In this document: positions 1-6,917 of the stretch, in pieces
Layout: each line of letters starts with the position of its first letter
How positions within the stretch are numbered: the first letter of the stretch is position 1
Made by a program: the position numbers and the translations under genes
Assembly (NCBI GenBank): GCA_964445085.1
Contig: CAYUJV010000082.1
Coordinates: 1-13,549, forward strand
Source of the DNA: Thiobacter sp964445085
GTDB lineage: Bacteria; Pseudomonadota; Gammaproteobacteria; Burkholderiales; Thiobacteraceae
DNA: 13,549 nt
Reading direction: 5' to 3'
Notes under the pieces: model-generated
Seen by the model: only the letters and a program-made list of their open reading frames with translations
The model's database searches: none
Told to the model about the DNA's origin: nothing

Positions 1-974
1 GGAATCTTGTGCTGCGCCAGGGTCTCGATTTCTTCGCCGCCGCGGCCGAAGATGAAGGGGTCGCCGCCCTTGAGGCGGCAGACGCGCTTGCCTTCCTTGG
101 CCAGCCGTACCAGCAGTTCGTTGATGCCCTCCTGCGGCAGCGCATGGTTGTCGCGCTTCTTGCCCACGTAAATGCGATCGGCATCGCGGCGGCACATGTC
201 CAGCACCGCAGGCGAGACCAGGTTGTCGTACACCACCACGTCGGCCTGCTGCATCAGGCGCAGGGCGCGGAAGGTCAGCAGGTCGGGATTGCCCGGGCCG
301 CCGCCGACCAGATAGACCTCGCCGATCTTGCTGTCGGGCTCGATCTCGCCGGCGAGGATGGATTCCAGCGTGGCCGCTGCCGCCTGGTCCTGGCCCGCGA
401 ACACCATCTCCGCCACCGGGCCCTGGAACACTTTCTCCCAGAACATGCGCCGGTTCTCGGCGCGCTGGAACTTGGCCTTCACCTTGTCGCGGAATTGCGC
501 CGCCAGGGCCGACAGCCGGCCGTAGGCCGAGGGAATCATGGATTCGAGCCGGGCCCGCAGCATGCGCGCCAGCACTGGCGAGGCACCGCCGGATCCGACC
601 GCGATCAGGATGGGCGAGCGGTCGATGATGGACGGCATCACGAAGCTGCACAGGTGCGGCGTGTCCACCACGTTCACCGGCAGGTGGCGGGCCCTGGCCG
701 CATCCGACACGACGCGTGCCGCAGCCTCGTCTTCCAGCGCGCACATGACCAGCTCCATGCCCTCGAGCTGGGTCGGGTCGAAGCCGCCGATGCGATGCTG
801 CAGGTGGTCCTGGTGGGGCAGGTCCTTGAACGCGGGCGCCAGCTCGGGCGCCACCACGGTCACCCTGGCGCCGGCGTTGAGCAGAAGCGCGGCCTTGCGC
901 GCGGCGACTTCGCTGCCGCCCACGACCAGACACTGTTTGCCGCGAATGTCGAAGTAAATCGGTAGAAAATCCAT
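1..974 (-). CDS. cysG: Siroheme synthase CysG, 3' end cut off by window edge
   Basis: Multifunctional siroheme synthase, which makes siroheme from uroporphyrinogen III by SAM-dependent methylation, NAD-dependent oxidation and iron insertion. 324 codons are visible; the family is about 460-475 residues, so roughly the last 140 are missing. The N-terminal Met8p/SirC-like half has a Rossmann motif (VVGGSEVAARKA, about residues 17-28). It also has an Asp at 104 (NVVDTP) and a Ser at 128 (VGSGGASP), which match by number the catalytic Asp104 and phospho-Ser128 known in Salmonella CysG. The C-terminal methyltransferase half begins near residue 218, with GGGPGNPDLLT (224-234), VVYDNLVSP and GDPFIFGRGGEE (304-315). 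ATG start at 974; no clear ribosome binding site. It lies 47 bases after the Lpd-like gene on the same strand. Siroheme is the precursor of the DsrAB cofactor, so its place behind dsrN is functionally sensible. Confidence 0.93.
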   Translation of the reverse strand, partial: MDFLPIYFDIRGKQCLVVGGSEVAARKAALLLNAGARVTVVAPELAPAFKDLPHQDHLQHRIGGFDPTQLEGMELVMCALEDEAAARVVSDAARARHLPVNVVDTPHLCSFVMPSIIDRSPILIAVGSGGASPVLARMLRARLESMIPSAYGRLSALAAQFRDKVKAKFQRAENRRMFWEKVFQGPVAEMVFAGQDQAAAATLESILAGEIEPDSKIGEVYLVGGGPGNPDLLTFRALRLMQQADVVVYDNLVSPAVLDMCRRDADRIYVGKKRDNHALPQEGINELLVRLAKEGKRVCRLKGGDPFIFGRGGEEIETLAQHKI

Positions 975-1021
975 TTCAGTGGGTCTGCTGTCTTGGGAGC
1001 CTGGGGCTCGGGTTGATGCAA

Positions 1022-2506
1022 TCAGGGATTGCGGACGGTGGTCCGGGTGCGCGCGGTCCGGAAGATGCCGGGCCTGAACACTTCCTTGGCCGAGCGGGAG
1101 AAGGCCGAGGTGCAGGGCTCGATGGCGGTTTCGAATTCCTCGCACCAGGACGGATGGCTGTAGGACAGTTCCTTGAAGAACCACAGGCCCTGTTCCGACT
1201 GGCAGGCCGCGGTCATCATCTGGATCTGCTCGCCGGCCTCGGGGCCGACGATGCAGCCGCCGAGCAGCTGTCCGGTTTCTGCGTCGTGGACCACTTCCAC
1301 GAAGCCCTCGGTGTCGTGATAGGCGCGCGCCTTGCCCGAGCCGCCGAAGCTGGTGCGCGCCGCATCCGGCTCGAAGCCCGCAGCTTCGGCCTGTTCTTCC
1401 GTGAGCCCCACCGCCGCGATCTCCATCGCCGAGTGGAGCACGGTGGGCACCTTGAAATAGTTGAAGCTGAGATCGTTGCCCTTCACCGCGTTGGTGGCGG
1501 CGATCTTGGCGTCGTGCAGCGCGGCGTTGGCCGTCATCGGGCCGGGCTTGACGTCGCCGATGGCGTAGATGCCGGGGACGTTGGTTTCGAGGTAGCCGGA
1601 GGTGACGATGAAGCCGTCCTCGTTCACGTGCACCCCGGCCTTGTCGAGCGCGATTTCCTCGGTCAGCGGCCGGCGTCCGACCGCGACCAGCACCTTGTCG
1701 AACACCCCGTGGCTGCCATCGCTGAAGCGCACGGCGGCCCGGCCGGAGGTGGTGTCGCACCCGGTCACGGTCACGCCGGTGCGGTGCTTGAGGCCGATGC
1801 GATGCAGCTTGCGGGCGAGCGTGTTGGTGGCGTGGTCGGGGACGCGCGCATTGGGCAGCAGGCTGGCGGCCCGCTCCACGATGAGCACGTCGGTGCCGAA
1901 CTGGTGCATCAGATAGGCGAGCTCGACGCCCACCATGCCGCCGCCGACGAACAGCATGGATTGCGGCTGCTCATCCTGCATGTTCATGAAGTCGCCGGAG
2001 TCGAGCACGATCCTGCCGTCGGTGGGGCAATCCGGCAGGGCGATGGGGCGGGAGCCGGTGGCAATGATGATCTTCGGCGCCGTGAGGTGGTGGTGATGGT
2101 GATGCGCCCGATCCTGTGCCTGGACGGGGTCCGCCGGCTCGACCTCGATCTGGTACGGGCCGACAAAGCGCGCCTTGCCGTGGATCATGGAGACGCCCAG
2201 GCGCCGCAGCCAGATCGGAAAATTGCTGCGGATGCCAGCGACGACCTCATCCTTGTGGCGCATGGCGGCGCGGAAATCGCCCTTGATTTCCCCCACGAGT
2301 CCGCGGCCGTTGAGGTGCTGCATGTCCTCGATCATGGAGGCGAGGTGCAGCAGGGTTTTCTTCGGGATGCAGCCGAGATTGAGGCAGTTGCCGCCGGGCA
2401 ATGCCTTCTCGATCAGCGCCACCTTGGCGCCGAGCTGGGCCGCGGTGATGGCGGCCTTGTAGCCGCCGGGACCGCTGCCAATGATGATGACGTCGAAGTT
2501 CTGCAT
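1022..2506 (-). CDS. lpdA: Dihydrolipoamide dehydrogenase-like FAD disulfide oxidoreductase
   Basis: 494-residue class I pyridine nucleotide-disulfide oxidoreductase; in this family NAD(H) electrons move through FAD to an active-site dithiol and a disulfide substrate such as lipoamide. Seen in order: FAD-binding GSGPGG (10-15), redox pair CLNLGC (C41 and C46), ATGSRP (149-154), NAD-binding GGGMVGVE (188-195), second FAD motif AIGDV (315-319), and a C-terminal HPSWCE with the His451/Glu456 dyad typical of Lpd. ATG at 2506 is 4 bases after the dsrR stop, which suggests translational coupling; an in-frame start at 2656 lies inside dsrR and is rejected. Odd points are six consecutive histidines at 135-140, extra cysteines at C455 and C465, and a basic, Arg/Thr-rich tail after about residue 475. 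The substrate is unknown. A role with lipoylated or persulfide carriers in sulfur oxidation is an inference from context; mercuric or glutathione reductase is less likely given the HPxxxE ending. Confidence 0.88.
   Translation of the reverse strand: MQNFDVIIIGSGPGGYKAAITAAQLGAKVALIEKALPGGNCLNLGCIPKKTLLHLASMIEDMQHLNGRGLVGEIKGDFRAAMRHKDEVVAGIRSNFPIWLRRLGVSMIHGKARFVGPYQIEVEPADPVQAQDRAHHHHHHLTAPKIIIATGSRPIALPDCPTDGRIVLDSGDFMNMQDEQPQSMLFVGGGMVGVELAYLMHQFGTDVLIVERAASLLPNARVPDHATNTLARKLHRIGLKHRTGVTVTGCDTTSGRAAVRFSDGSHGVFDKVLVAVGRRPLTEEIALDKAGVHVNEDGFIVTSGYLETNVPGIYAIGDVKPGPMTANAALHDAKIAATNAVKGNDLSFNYFKVPTVLHSAMEIAAVGLTEEQAEAAGFEPDAARTSFGGSGKARAYHDTEGFVEVVHDAETGQLLGGCIVGPEAGEQIQMMTAACQSEQGLWFFKELSYSHPSWCEEFETAIEPCTSAFSRSAKEVFRPGIFRTARTRTTVRNP
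2087..2104 (-). other. Six consecutive His codons inside lpdA-like gene
   Basis: Read on the minus strand, codons 135-140 are CAT CAC CAT CAC CAC CAC, giving a natural hexahistidine run just before the ATGSRP motif of the Lpd-like protein. Mixed codons and a clean frame on both sides argue against a cloning tag or sequencing slip. The segment falls in a variable surface loop between FAD-domain strands (inference from the family fold). Confidence 0.9.
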
Positions 2507-2510
2507 GGGC

Positions 2511-2891
2511 CTAGCCGCAGGACGAGCCCCCGCCGCTGCCGCAACCGCCCGAACCGCAACCGCCGGAACCGCAGCCGCCGGCCTTGGGCGGGGTGGGTTC
2601 TTCCGGCTTGGGTGGAATGAAGATGAAGCTGAATTTGCCCGGCTCCAGTTCGACATAGTCCATGGTGGCGCCCTTGAGCAGCTCCCAGCTCTTGGGGCCG
2701 ATCAGCACGTTCACGCCGGCGGGGCAGACGACTTCCATGTCTTCCATGCGCTGCTCGTCGAAGCCCATGCCGAACTCCAATCCGCCTTCCGGAGTGAGCT
2801 TGGCGGCGATGCGCAGCGCCATGCCTTCGGCTCCGCTCTGTTCGGCGGCCTTGGCGATCTGGACGGCGGCTTGGGTGGTGACTGTGAACAT
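2511..2891 (-). CDS. dsrR: DsrR, IscA-like A-type protein with Cys/Gly repeat tail
   Basis: 126-residue A-type (HesB/IscA-fold) protein. In Allochromatium vinosum DsrR is known as an IscA-like protein that has lost the Fe-S ligands and affects dsr expression after transcription. Here residues 1-93 form the IscA-like core. The first IscA cysteine (the SGCSG region) is replaced, since the matching stretch reads KLTPEGGLEF. One Cys lies at 56. After a Pro-rich linker (93-103), where IscA would carry its CGCG ligands, the protein ends in three CGSGG units and a final SSCG, with C107, C112, C117 and C125. ATG at 2891 has a good AGGAG site 6 bases upstream. It lies 37 bases after dsrN and 4 bases before the Lpd-like gene. 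The family and position after dsrN are clear; whether the tail binds metal is unknown. Confidence 0.87.
   Translation of the reverse strand: MFTVTTQAAVQIAKAAEQSGAEGMALRIAAKLTPEGGLEFGMGFDEQRMEDMEVVCPAGVNVLIGPKSWELLKGATMDYVELEPGKFSFIFIPPKPEEPTPPKAGGCGSGGCGSGGCGSGGGSSCG
2529..2573 (-). repeat. Three tandem 15-bp units coding CGSGG in dsrR
   Basis: Three direct 15-base units (2573-2559, 2558-2544, 2543-2529) each encode Cys-Gly-Ser-Gly-Gly. Units 1 and 2 differ at one base of 15; unit 3 differs from unit 1 at four. This points to recent in-frame duplication, followed by drift that kept the amino acids. Confidence 0.9.
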
Positions 2892-2928
2892 TCAGGACTC
2901 CTGTGGTCGGGGCGTCGCAGCCGGCAGT

Positions 2929-4332
2929 TCAGCCGGCCGTTGCGTAACGCGGATGGTGATGGATTCTGCAGCGCCGGGCCCAGGCCACAAAGCGGGCGGG
3001 CCAGTCGTGGCCCTCGGTGCCGCGCAGATGCGTGTAGGAGGCGAGCAGGTTCTTGTACACGAGGCCGTCGTGCCTGCCATCGATGCCATGGCCGCGCTTG
3101 ACCTCGTACGCGTAGGTGAGGCCGTCCGGCAGATTTTCCAGGCTCGAATAGTGAAATTCGTGCGCCCTGACCTCGCTTGCGGCGCCGGCGCGGGATGGCC
3201 ACGGGAAGGCCGGCGTCTCCTGCAGGCGCACGTAGCCGCGGCCCACCGGCTTGGGGTGCATCACGACGTCGCCGGGGATCACGCCCACCATCTCGTGGGT
3301 CGCACCCTTCCAGGTCAGGCTGCGGGCGAGGTACATGAGGCCGCCGCACTCCGCATAGGTGGGCAACCCGGCCTCGATCGCAGCGCGGATCTCCGCGCGC
3401 AGGCCGCGGTTTGCGGCGAGTTCCCCACTGAAGCTCTCGGGAAAACCGCCGCCGATAAATAGGGCATCGGCGTCGGGCAGGTGGGCGTCGCGCAGCGTGT
3501 TGAAGGGCACCAGTTCGGCGCCGGCCGCGCGCAGGGCTTCGAGATCGTCGGCATAGTAGAAGCCGAAGGCTTCGTCCTGGGCAATGGCGATCCGGATCGG
3601 CGTCTCCGTGGAGGCAGGCGGCTGGGGAAGCTCCGTCGGCTCCAGCGGAGCCGCGCTGCGGGCCACGGCAAGCAGACGGTCCAGGTCGACGTGGGCGGCG
3701 ATGTTGCGCCCGACCGCTTCGATGTGCCGCTGGGCTTCGGCTTGCTCGTTGGCCGGGACAAGGCCCAGATGCCGCTCGAGGATCTGCAGGGAAGGGTCGT
3801 GGTGCACGGCCCCGAGCAGCGGGATGTCGGTGTAGTGCTCGACCACCGCCCGCAGCTTCGATTCATGGCGGGCGCCGCCGACATTGTTGAGGATCACGCC
3901 GGCGATGTTCACCTCGCGATCGAACGCCTGATAGCCGAGCAACAGCGGCGCAACGCCGCGGATGACGCCGCGCGTATCCAGCACCAGGACCACGGGCAGC
4001 CTGAGCACCTTGGACAGTTCCGCATTGCTGTTGCTGCCGTCCAGGTCGAGGCCGTCATAGAGCCCCTTGTTGCCCTCCACCAGCGCGATGTCCGATCCGG
4101 CGGCATGGCGCACGAAGGACTGGCGGATCTCGTCCCGGGTCTGGATGTAGAAGTCGAGGTTGTAGCAGGGGCGGCCGGAGGCCTGCGCCAGCCACATCGG
4201 ATCGATGTAGTCGGGCCCCTTCTTGAACGGCTGCACCGCCAGGCCGCGCGCGCGCAGGGCGGCGCACAGGCCGATGCTCACGGTGGTCTTGCCGGAGGAC
4301 TTGTGGGCGGCGGAGATGAGGAGGCGGCTCAT
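2929..4332 (-). CDS. dsrN: DsrN, glutamine-dependent siroheme amidase (CobB/CbiA family)
   Basis: 467-residue relative of cobyrinate a,c-diamide synthase. In dsr clusters DsrN is held to convert siroheme into siro(heme)amide, the form found in DsrAB of A. vinosum. The N-terminal ATPase domain has the P-loop HKSSGKTT (10-17), followed by FKKGPDYIDP (36-45) and the VEGNKGLYDG motif (85-94). The C-terminal class I glutamine amidotransferase domain carries the nucleophile Cys329 in YAECGGLMYL and a late catalytic-type His435 in SYTHLRG. The ATG at 4332 begins the conserved MSRLLISAAHKSSGKTT. An in-frame start at 4434 would add only low-complexity Pro/Arg sequence and is rejected. The ribosome binding site is weak (AAGG about 14 bases upstream). 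A 138-base gap separates it from dsrP, the longest in the window. Together with cysG it completes the sirohemeamide pathway in this cluster. Confidence 0.94.
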   Translation of the reverse strand: MSRLLISAAHKSSGKTTVSIGLCAALRARGLAVQPFKKGPDYIDPMWLAQASGRPCYNLDFYIQTRDEIRQSFVRHAAGSDIALVEGNKGLYDGLDLDGSNSNAELSKVLRLPVVLVLDTRGVIRGVAPLLLGYQAFDREVNIAGVILNNVGGARHESKLRAVVEHYTDIPLLGAVHHDPSLQILERHLGLVPANEQAEAQRHIEAVGRNIAAHVDLDRLLAVARSAAPLEPTELPQPPASTETPIRIAIAQDEAFGFYYADDLEALRAAGAELVPFNTLRDAHLPDADALFIGGGFPESFSGELAANRGLRAEIRAAIEAGLPTYAECGGLMYLARSLTWKGATHEMVGVIPGDVVMHPKPVGRGYVRLQETPAFPWPSRAGAASEVRAHEFHYSSLENLPDGLTYAYEVKRGHGIDGRHDGLVYKNLLASYTHLRGTEGHDWPARFVAWARRCRIHHHPRYATAG

Positions 4333-4357
4333 GGCGGACTGGCTGCCTTGACCCCGT

Positions 4358-4390
4358 GGGGCGGGCCGGGTTAGCGGCCCGGGGCGCCCC
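4358..4390 (-). promoter_or_regulatory. GC-rich stem-loop in dsrP-dsrN intergenic region
   Basis: In the minus-strand RNA a six-base stem (4380-4375 with 4368-4363) closes a six-base loop. It is extended by five further G-C pairs (4390-4386 with 4362-4358) across a five-base bulge. It lies 25 bases upstream of the dsrN start and has no U-run behind it. It could slow polymerase, stabilise the 3' end of the dsrP message or shape dsrN translation. Chance pairing in very GC-rich DNA is also possible. Confidence 0.3.
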
Positions 4391-4470
4391 CGCGCTGCAG
4401 GATGGCGGGGCGGGGGGAGCGCCAGGAGGCGCATGGGCGTGCGGTCATGCTTCCTCCGTTCGGGCGCGGG

Positions 4471-5676
4471 TTATTTTGCGGCGTGCGGGTCCACGTCCGC
4501 ATCCGCCAGGCTGTCGGGCAGGAAGCGGAGGACCTTGACGCCGACGGTCACGATGGCAAGGGCGACGGCGAGGCCGCCGATGCCGAGCAGGTATTCGGGC
4601 AGACGCGCGGTGTAGCGGTGCACGACCCCATCGTAGAAGCTGCTACGCTGCTCCCAGCCCGGGAAAATGTCGAGCGGGTAGGCCTGGCCGCCGATGATGG
4701 TGACGTACATCTGGGCCAGGCCGCCGAGCACGACCATGATGCAGGCCGCGACGAACAGGCCGCGCGAGGCGCGCAGCGCGGGGTTGAACAGGATCAGCAT
4801 CGGCAGCACGGCGCCGATGAGGATCTGCCCGATCCAGAACATCTGGGTGATGATGCCGCCGTCGAGCAGGATGAATTTCTCGACGCCGTGGTACTTGGTG
4901 AAGTAGAGGTTGGTCATGTGGAACACCACCACGAAGTACAGCGCGGCGGCGACGAACCAGCCCAGCAGCTTGCCCAGGCGGTTGAGCACCACGTCGCCCA
5001 GGGGACGGTTGGTCCAGCTGTAGGCGGCGATCAGGATCAGCAGGTACACCGCCATGCCGTAGGCAAAGGACAGGATGATGAACATCGGCGCCAGCATGGC
5101 GGAGCTGTAGGCTTCGCGTGCAACCAGGAAACCGAAGATCGAGCCGGTACCGGTGGTGAGCACCAGGCGCCAGATGAAGGCGGCGAGCCCGGCGTACTTG
5201 GTGTAGCCGGCCACCGTCTTGTCCATCATCGTCCACAGGTAGAGGGCGACGAAGGTGAAGAAGCCGGTGTACAGGAACACGTTCCAGGCAAAGACCGACT
5301 TAAAGTTGTAGTAGGTCGCGGCAACCATGACCCGGTCGGCGCGGCCGAGGTCGAGCATCAGCACCATCAGGCCGCCGGCGAGGAGGGCGATGGCAACCAG
5401 GCCCGACAGCCGGGCCAGGGGCTTGTACATGACCTTGCCGAACACGGAGCCGATGGACGCGGCATTGAGCGCGCCGGAGGCGGCGACGATCATGAACACG
5501 GCGAAGACATGGGGCATGCCCCAGACGATCTGGTTGGTCATGCCGGTGACGATATGGCCGTGGTGCTCCATGTAGTACGCGGCCCCCAGGCCGAGCAGGA
5601 CGAACACGCCGATGAAGCCGAGCAATGCCCAGTAGCGGGGGCTGCGGCCTGCAACCTCACGGTAGGTGATATTCAT
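4471..5676 (-). CDS. dsrP: DsrP, NrfD/PsrC-type integral membrane subunit
   Basis: 401-residue, strongly hydrophobic protein of the NrfD/PsrC family, the quinone-interacting membrane subunit of the DsrMKJOP complex. About ten membrane segments can be seen, roughly at 16-35, 49-70, 90-110, 128-150, 165-185, 193-218, 237-258, 275-295, 305-330 and 365-390. The family carries no cofactor motifs and none is seen. The N-terminal MNITYREVAGRSPRYW and the length match DsrP. The ATG at 5676 is 3 bases after the dsrO stop, so the two are probably translationally coupled; AAGGG lies about 10 bases upstream. It is expected to pair with the ferredoxin-like DsrO and the cytochrome DsrJ on the periplasmic side and exchange electrons with the quinone pool. 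Assignment is firm from family features and gene order. Confidence 0.95.
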   Translation of the reverse strand: MNITYREVAGRSPRYWALLGFIGVFVLLGLGAAYYMEHHGHIVTGMTNQIVWGMPHVFAVFMIVAASGALNAASIGSVFGKVMYKPLARLSGLVAIALLAGGLMVLMLDLGRADRVMVAATYYNFKSVFAWNVFLYTGFFTFVALYLWTMMDKTVAGYTKYAGLAAFIWRLVLTTGTGSIFGFLVAREAYSSAMLAPMFIILSFAYGMAVYLLILIAAYSWTNRPLGDVVLNRLGKLLGWFVAAALYFVVVFHMTNLYFTKYHGVEKFILLDGGIITQMFWIGQILIGAVLPMLILFNPALRASRGLFVAACIMVVLGGLAQMYVTIIGGQAYPLDIFPGWEQRSSFYDGVVHRYTARLPEYLLGIGGLAVALAIVTVGVKVLRFLPDSLADADVDPHAAK

Positions 5677-5679
5677 GGC

Positions 5680-6426
5680 TTAGAACCCTTGGTAACGAAC
5701 GCCGGGATTGAGGTTCAGGTCGGCGCGCAGTTGCGAGGTGGAATACTGGGCGACGCGCTTGGCGATCTCGCTGTTCGGATCGTTGAGATTGCCGAAGATG
5801 ATCGCGCCGTGGCCCGCCTTGGCGCAGGCTTCCACGCACGCCGGCTGCTGGTCGCGGTCGACGCGCTGCACGCACATGGTGCACGATTCGACGCAACCGA
5901 TGCCGCGCGGGACGTCCGGATTCTGGTCGGTGATGGGTTCATGCACGAAGGAGCGGGCCTTGTACGGGCAGGCCATCATGCAGTAGCGGCAGCCGATGCA
6001 GATATGGCGGTCGACGAGCACGATGCCGTCGGCGCGCTTGAACGACGCGCCGGTGGGGCAGACGTCGACGCAGGGCGGCTCTTCGCAGTGCTGGCACATG
6101 ACCGGCACGGATTTCGTCTGGCCGGTGCGGATCTCCTTCAGCTCGATCTTGCGGATCCACTGCGAGTCCGTTTCCTTGGTGCCGTGGCCAAAGCCGTTCT
6201 CGGTGCCGCAGGCCGCGACGCAGTCATCGCAGCCTTCCTGGCACTGGTTGGTGTCCACCAGCATGCCCCAGCGCACCTTGCTGCTCGCCGGTTCCGCGGC
6301 GGGCTTGCCCTGGGCGATGTTGTAGAGCATCACCCCCGGGGCGAGGGCGAGGCCGGCAACGGCGGCCGAGGTGCTCAGGAATTGACGGCGCTCCTGGTTG
6401 GCGGGGGCGTTGTTTTGTTCGCTCAT
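5680..6426 (-). CDS. dsrO: DsrO, Tat-exported periplasmic iron-sulfur protein
   Basis: 248-residue ferredoxin-like protein that passes electrons between DsrJ and DsrP in the periplasm. A twin-arginine signal is visible (RRQFLSTSAAVAGLALAPG, 13-31). Cysteine groups follow: C62/C66/C69/C73, C111/C114/C119/C123 (CQHCEEPPCVDVCP), C143/C146/C149/C153 (CIGCRYCMMACP) and C178/C182/C185/C197/C201. These are enough for four [4Fe-4S] clusters, as in NrfC/PhsB-type proteins. The start is the ATG at 6426, which overlaps the dsrJ stop in ATGA and has GGAGG about 6 bases upstream. A longer in-frame reading to 6537 lies within dsrJ and would bury the Tat signal, so it is rejected. Followed 3 bases later by dsrP. 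Confidence 0.96.
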   Translation of the reverse strand: MSEQNNAPANQERRQFLSTSAAVAGLALAPGVMLYNIAQGKPAAEPASSKVRWGMLVDTNQCQEGCDDCVAACGTENGFGHGTKETDSQWIRKIELKEIRTGQTKSVPVMCQHCEEPPCVDVCPTGASFKRADGIVLVDRHICIGCRYCMMACPYKARSFVHEPITDQNPDVPRGIGCVESCTMCVQRVDRDQQPACVEACAKAGHGAIIFGNLNDPNSEIAKRVAQYSTSQLRADLNLNPGVRYQGF

Positions 6427-6917
6427 TGTTTGCCTCCGGCGGTGACTGCCGTTTCTGCGGCCGTCGGCGCGGCCGCTGCCGGAGCAGGGGCCGCGGCGGC
6501 CTGCTGCTTCGGCTTGCTGGAGTGGCAATCCCAGCAATCCAGCTTCACGGCGGCGTAGGTATGACAGGTCTGGCAGAAGTTCTCGTTGCTGCCGAGTACG
6601 CTATTGTTCTTGCTGCTTGCGTGGCAATTGATGCAGTTTTGCAGGCTGTGCTTCTCGGTGCGGATGCCCTCGTGCATCGTCTTGTCGCGATGATGCATGA
6701 GCAGCTTCATGTGGTTCCTGCGCATGTAAGCCGTGTCTTCCACGCACTTGTCGCCCTTCTCGATGACGATGGTGGGCTTGGGCGTGCGACCCGTGGCCTG
6801 GTCGTCGCTATCGACCGAAGCGGCGATGGCGCCGACGCTCAGGGCGAGCAGGGCGGCGAGCCCGGCTGCCCATTTCCACGAGAATCGCTTGCCGAGTGTG
6901 GCCAGCCTGCTCATCAT
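6423..6917 (-). CDS. dsrJ: DsrJ, periplasmic triheme cytochrome c
   Basis: 164-residue cytochrome with three CxxCH heme sites: C95/C98/H99, C115/C118/H119 and C128/C131/H132. It is the periplasmic cytochrome of DsrMKJOP. In A. vinosum one DsrJ heme has unusual His/Cys ligation by a cysteine outside the CxxCH motifs. Here C58 (GDKCVED) is the only other cysteine and the obvious counterpart. An N-terminal hydrophobic stretch (about 15-33, WKWAAGLAALLALSVGAIA) can serve as signal or anchor; it was reported to stay uncleaved in A. vinosum. After heme 3 there is an Ala/Pro/Thr-rich tail (138-164) that looks disordered. The first ATG (6917) overlaps the dsrL stop as TGATG; a second ATG directly after (6914) is equally possible. 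Its stop overlaps dsrO. Confidence 0.96.
   Translation of the reverse strand: MMSRLATLGKRFSWKWAAGLAALLALSVGAIAASVDSDDQATGRTPKPTIVIEKGDKCVEDTAYMRRNHMKLLMHHRDKTMHEGIRTEKHSLQNCINCHASSKNNSVLGSNENFCQTCHTYAAVKLDCWDCHSSKPKQQAAAAPAPAAAAPTAAETAVTAGGKQ

Noticed and set aside
9..965. Plus-strand open frame of 318 codons at the left edge
   Set aside because: Antisense to cysG, whose minus-strand frame stays open for 324 codons with conserved catalytic residues.
997..1009. Small inverted repeat gagcc/ggctc between the Lpd-like gene and cysG
   Set aside because: Only five pairs with a three-base loop and no U-run; not enough for a terminator.
1013..2620. Plus-strand open frame of 535 codons opposite the Lpd-like gene
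   Set aside because: Low-complexity, His/Gly/Ala-rich translation; the minus strand encodes complete FAD, NAD and disulfide motifs.
4402..6558. Long plus-strand open frame of about 718 codons opposite dsrP, dsrO and dsrJ
   Set aside because: Its translation is rich in His, Asp, Gly and Ala with no domain, and it is exactly antisense to three well-recognised genes. This is the usual effect of GC-rich third positions.
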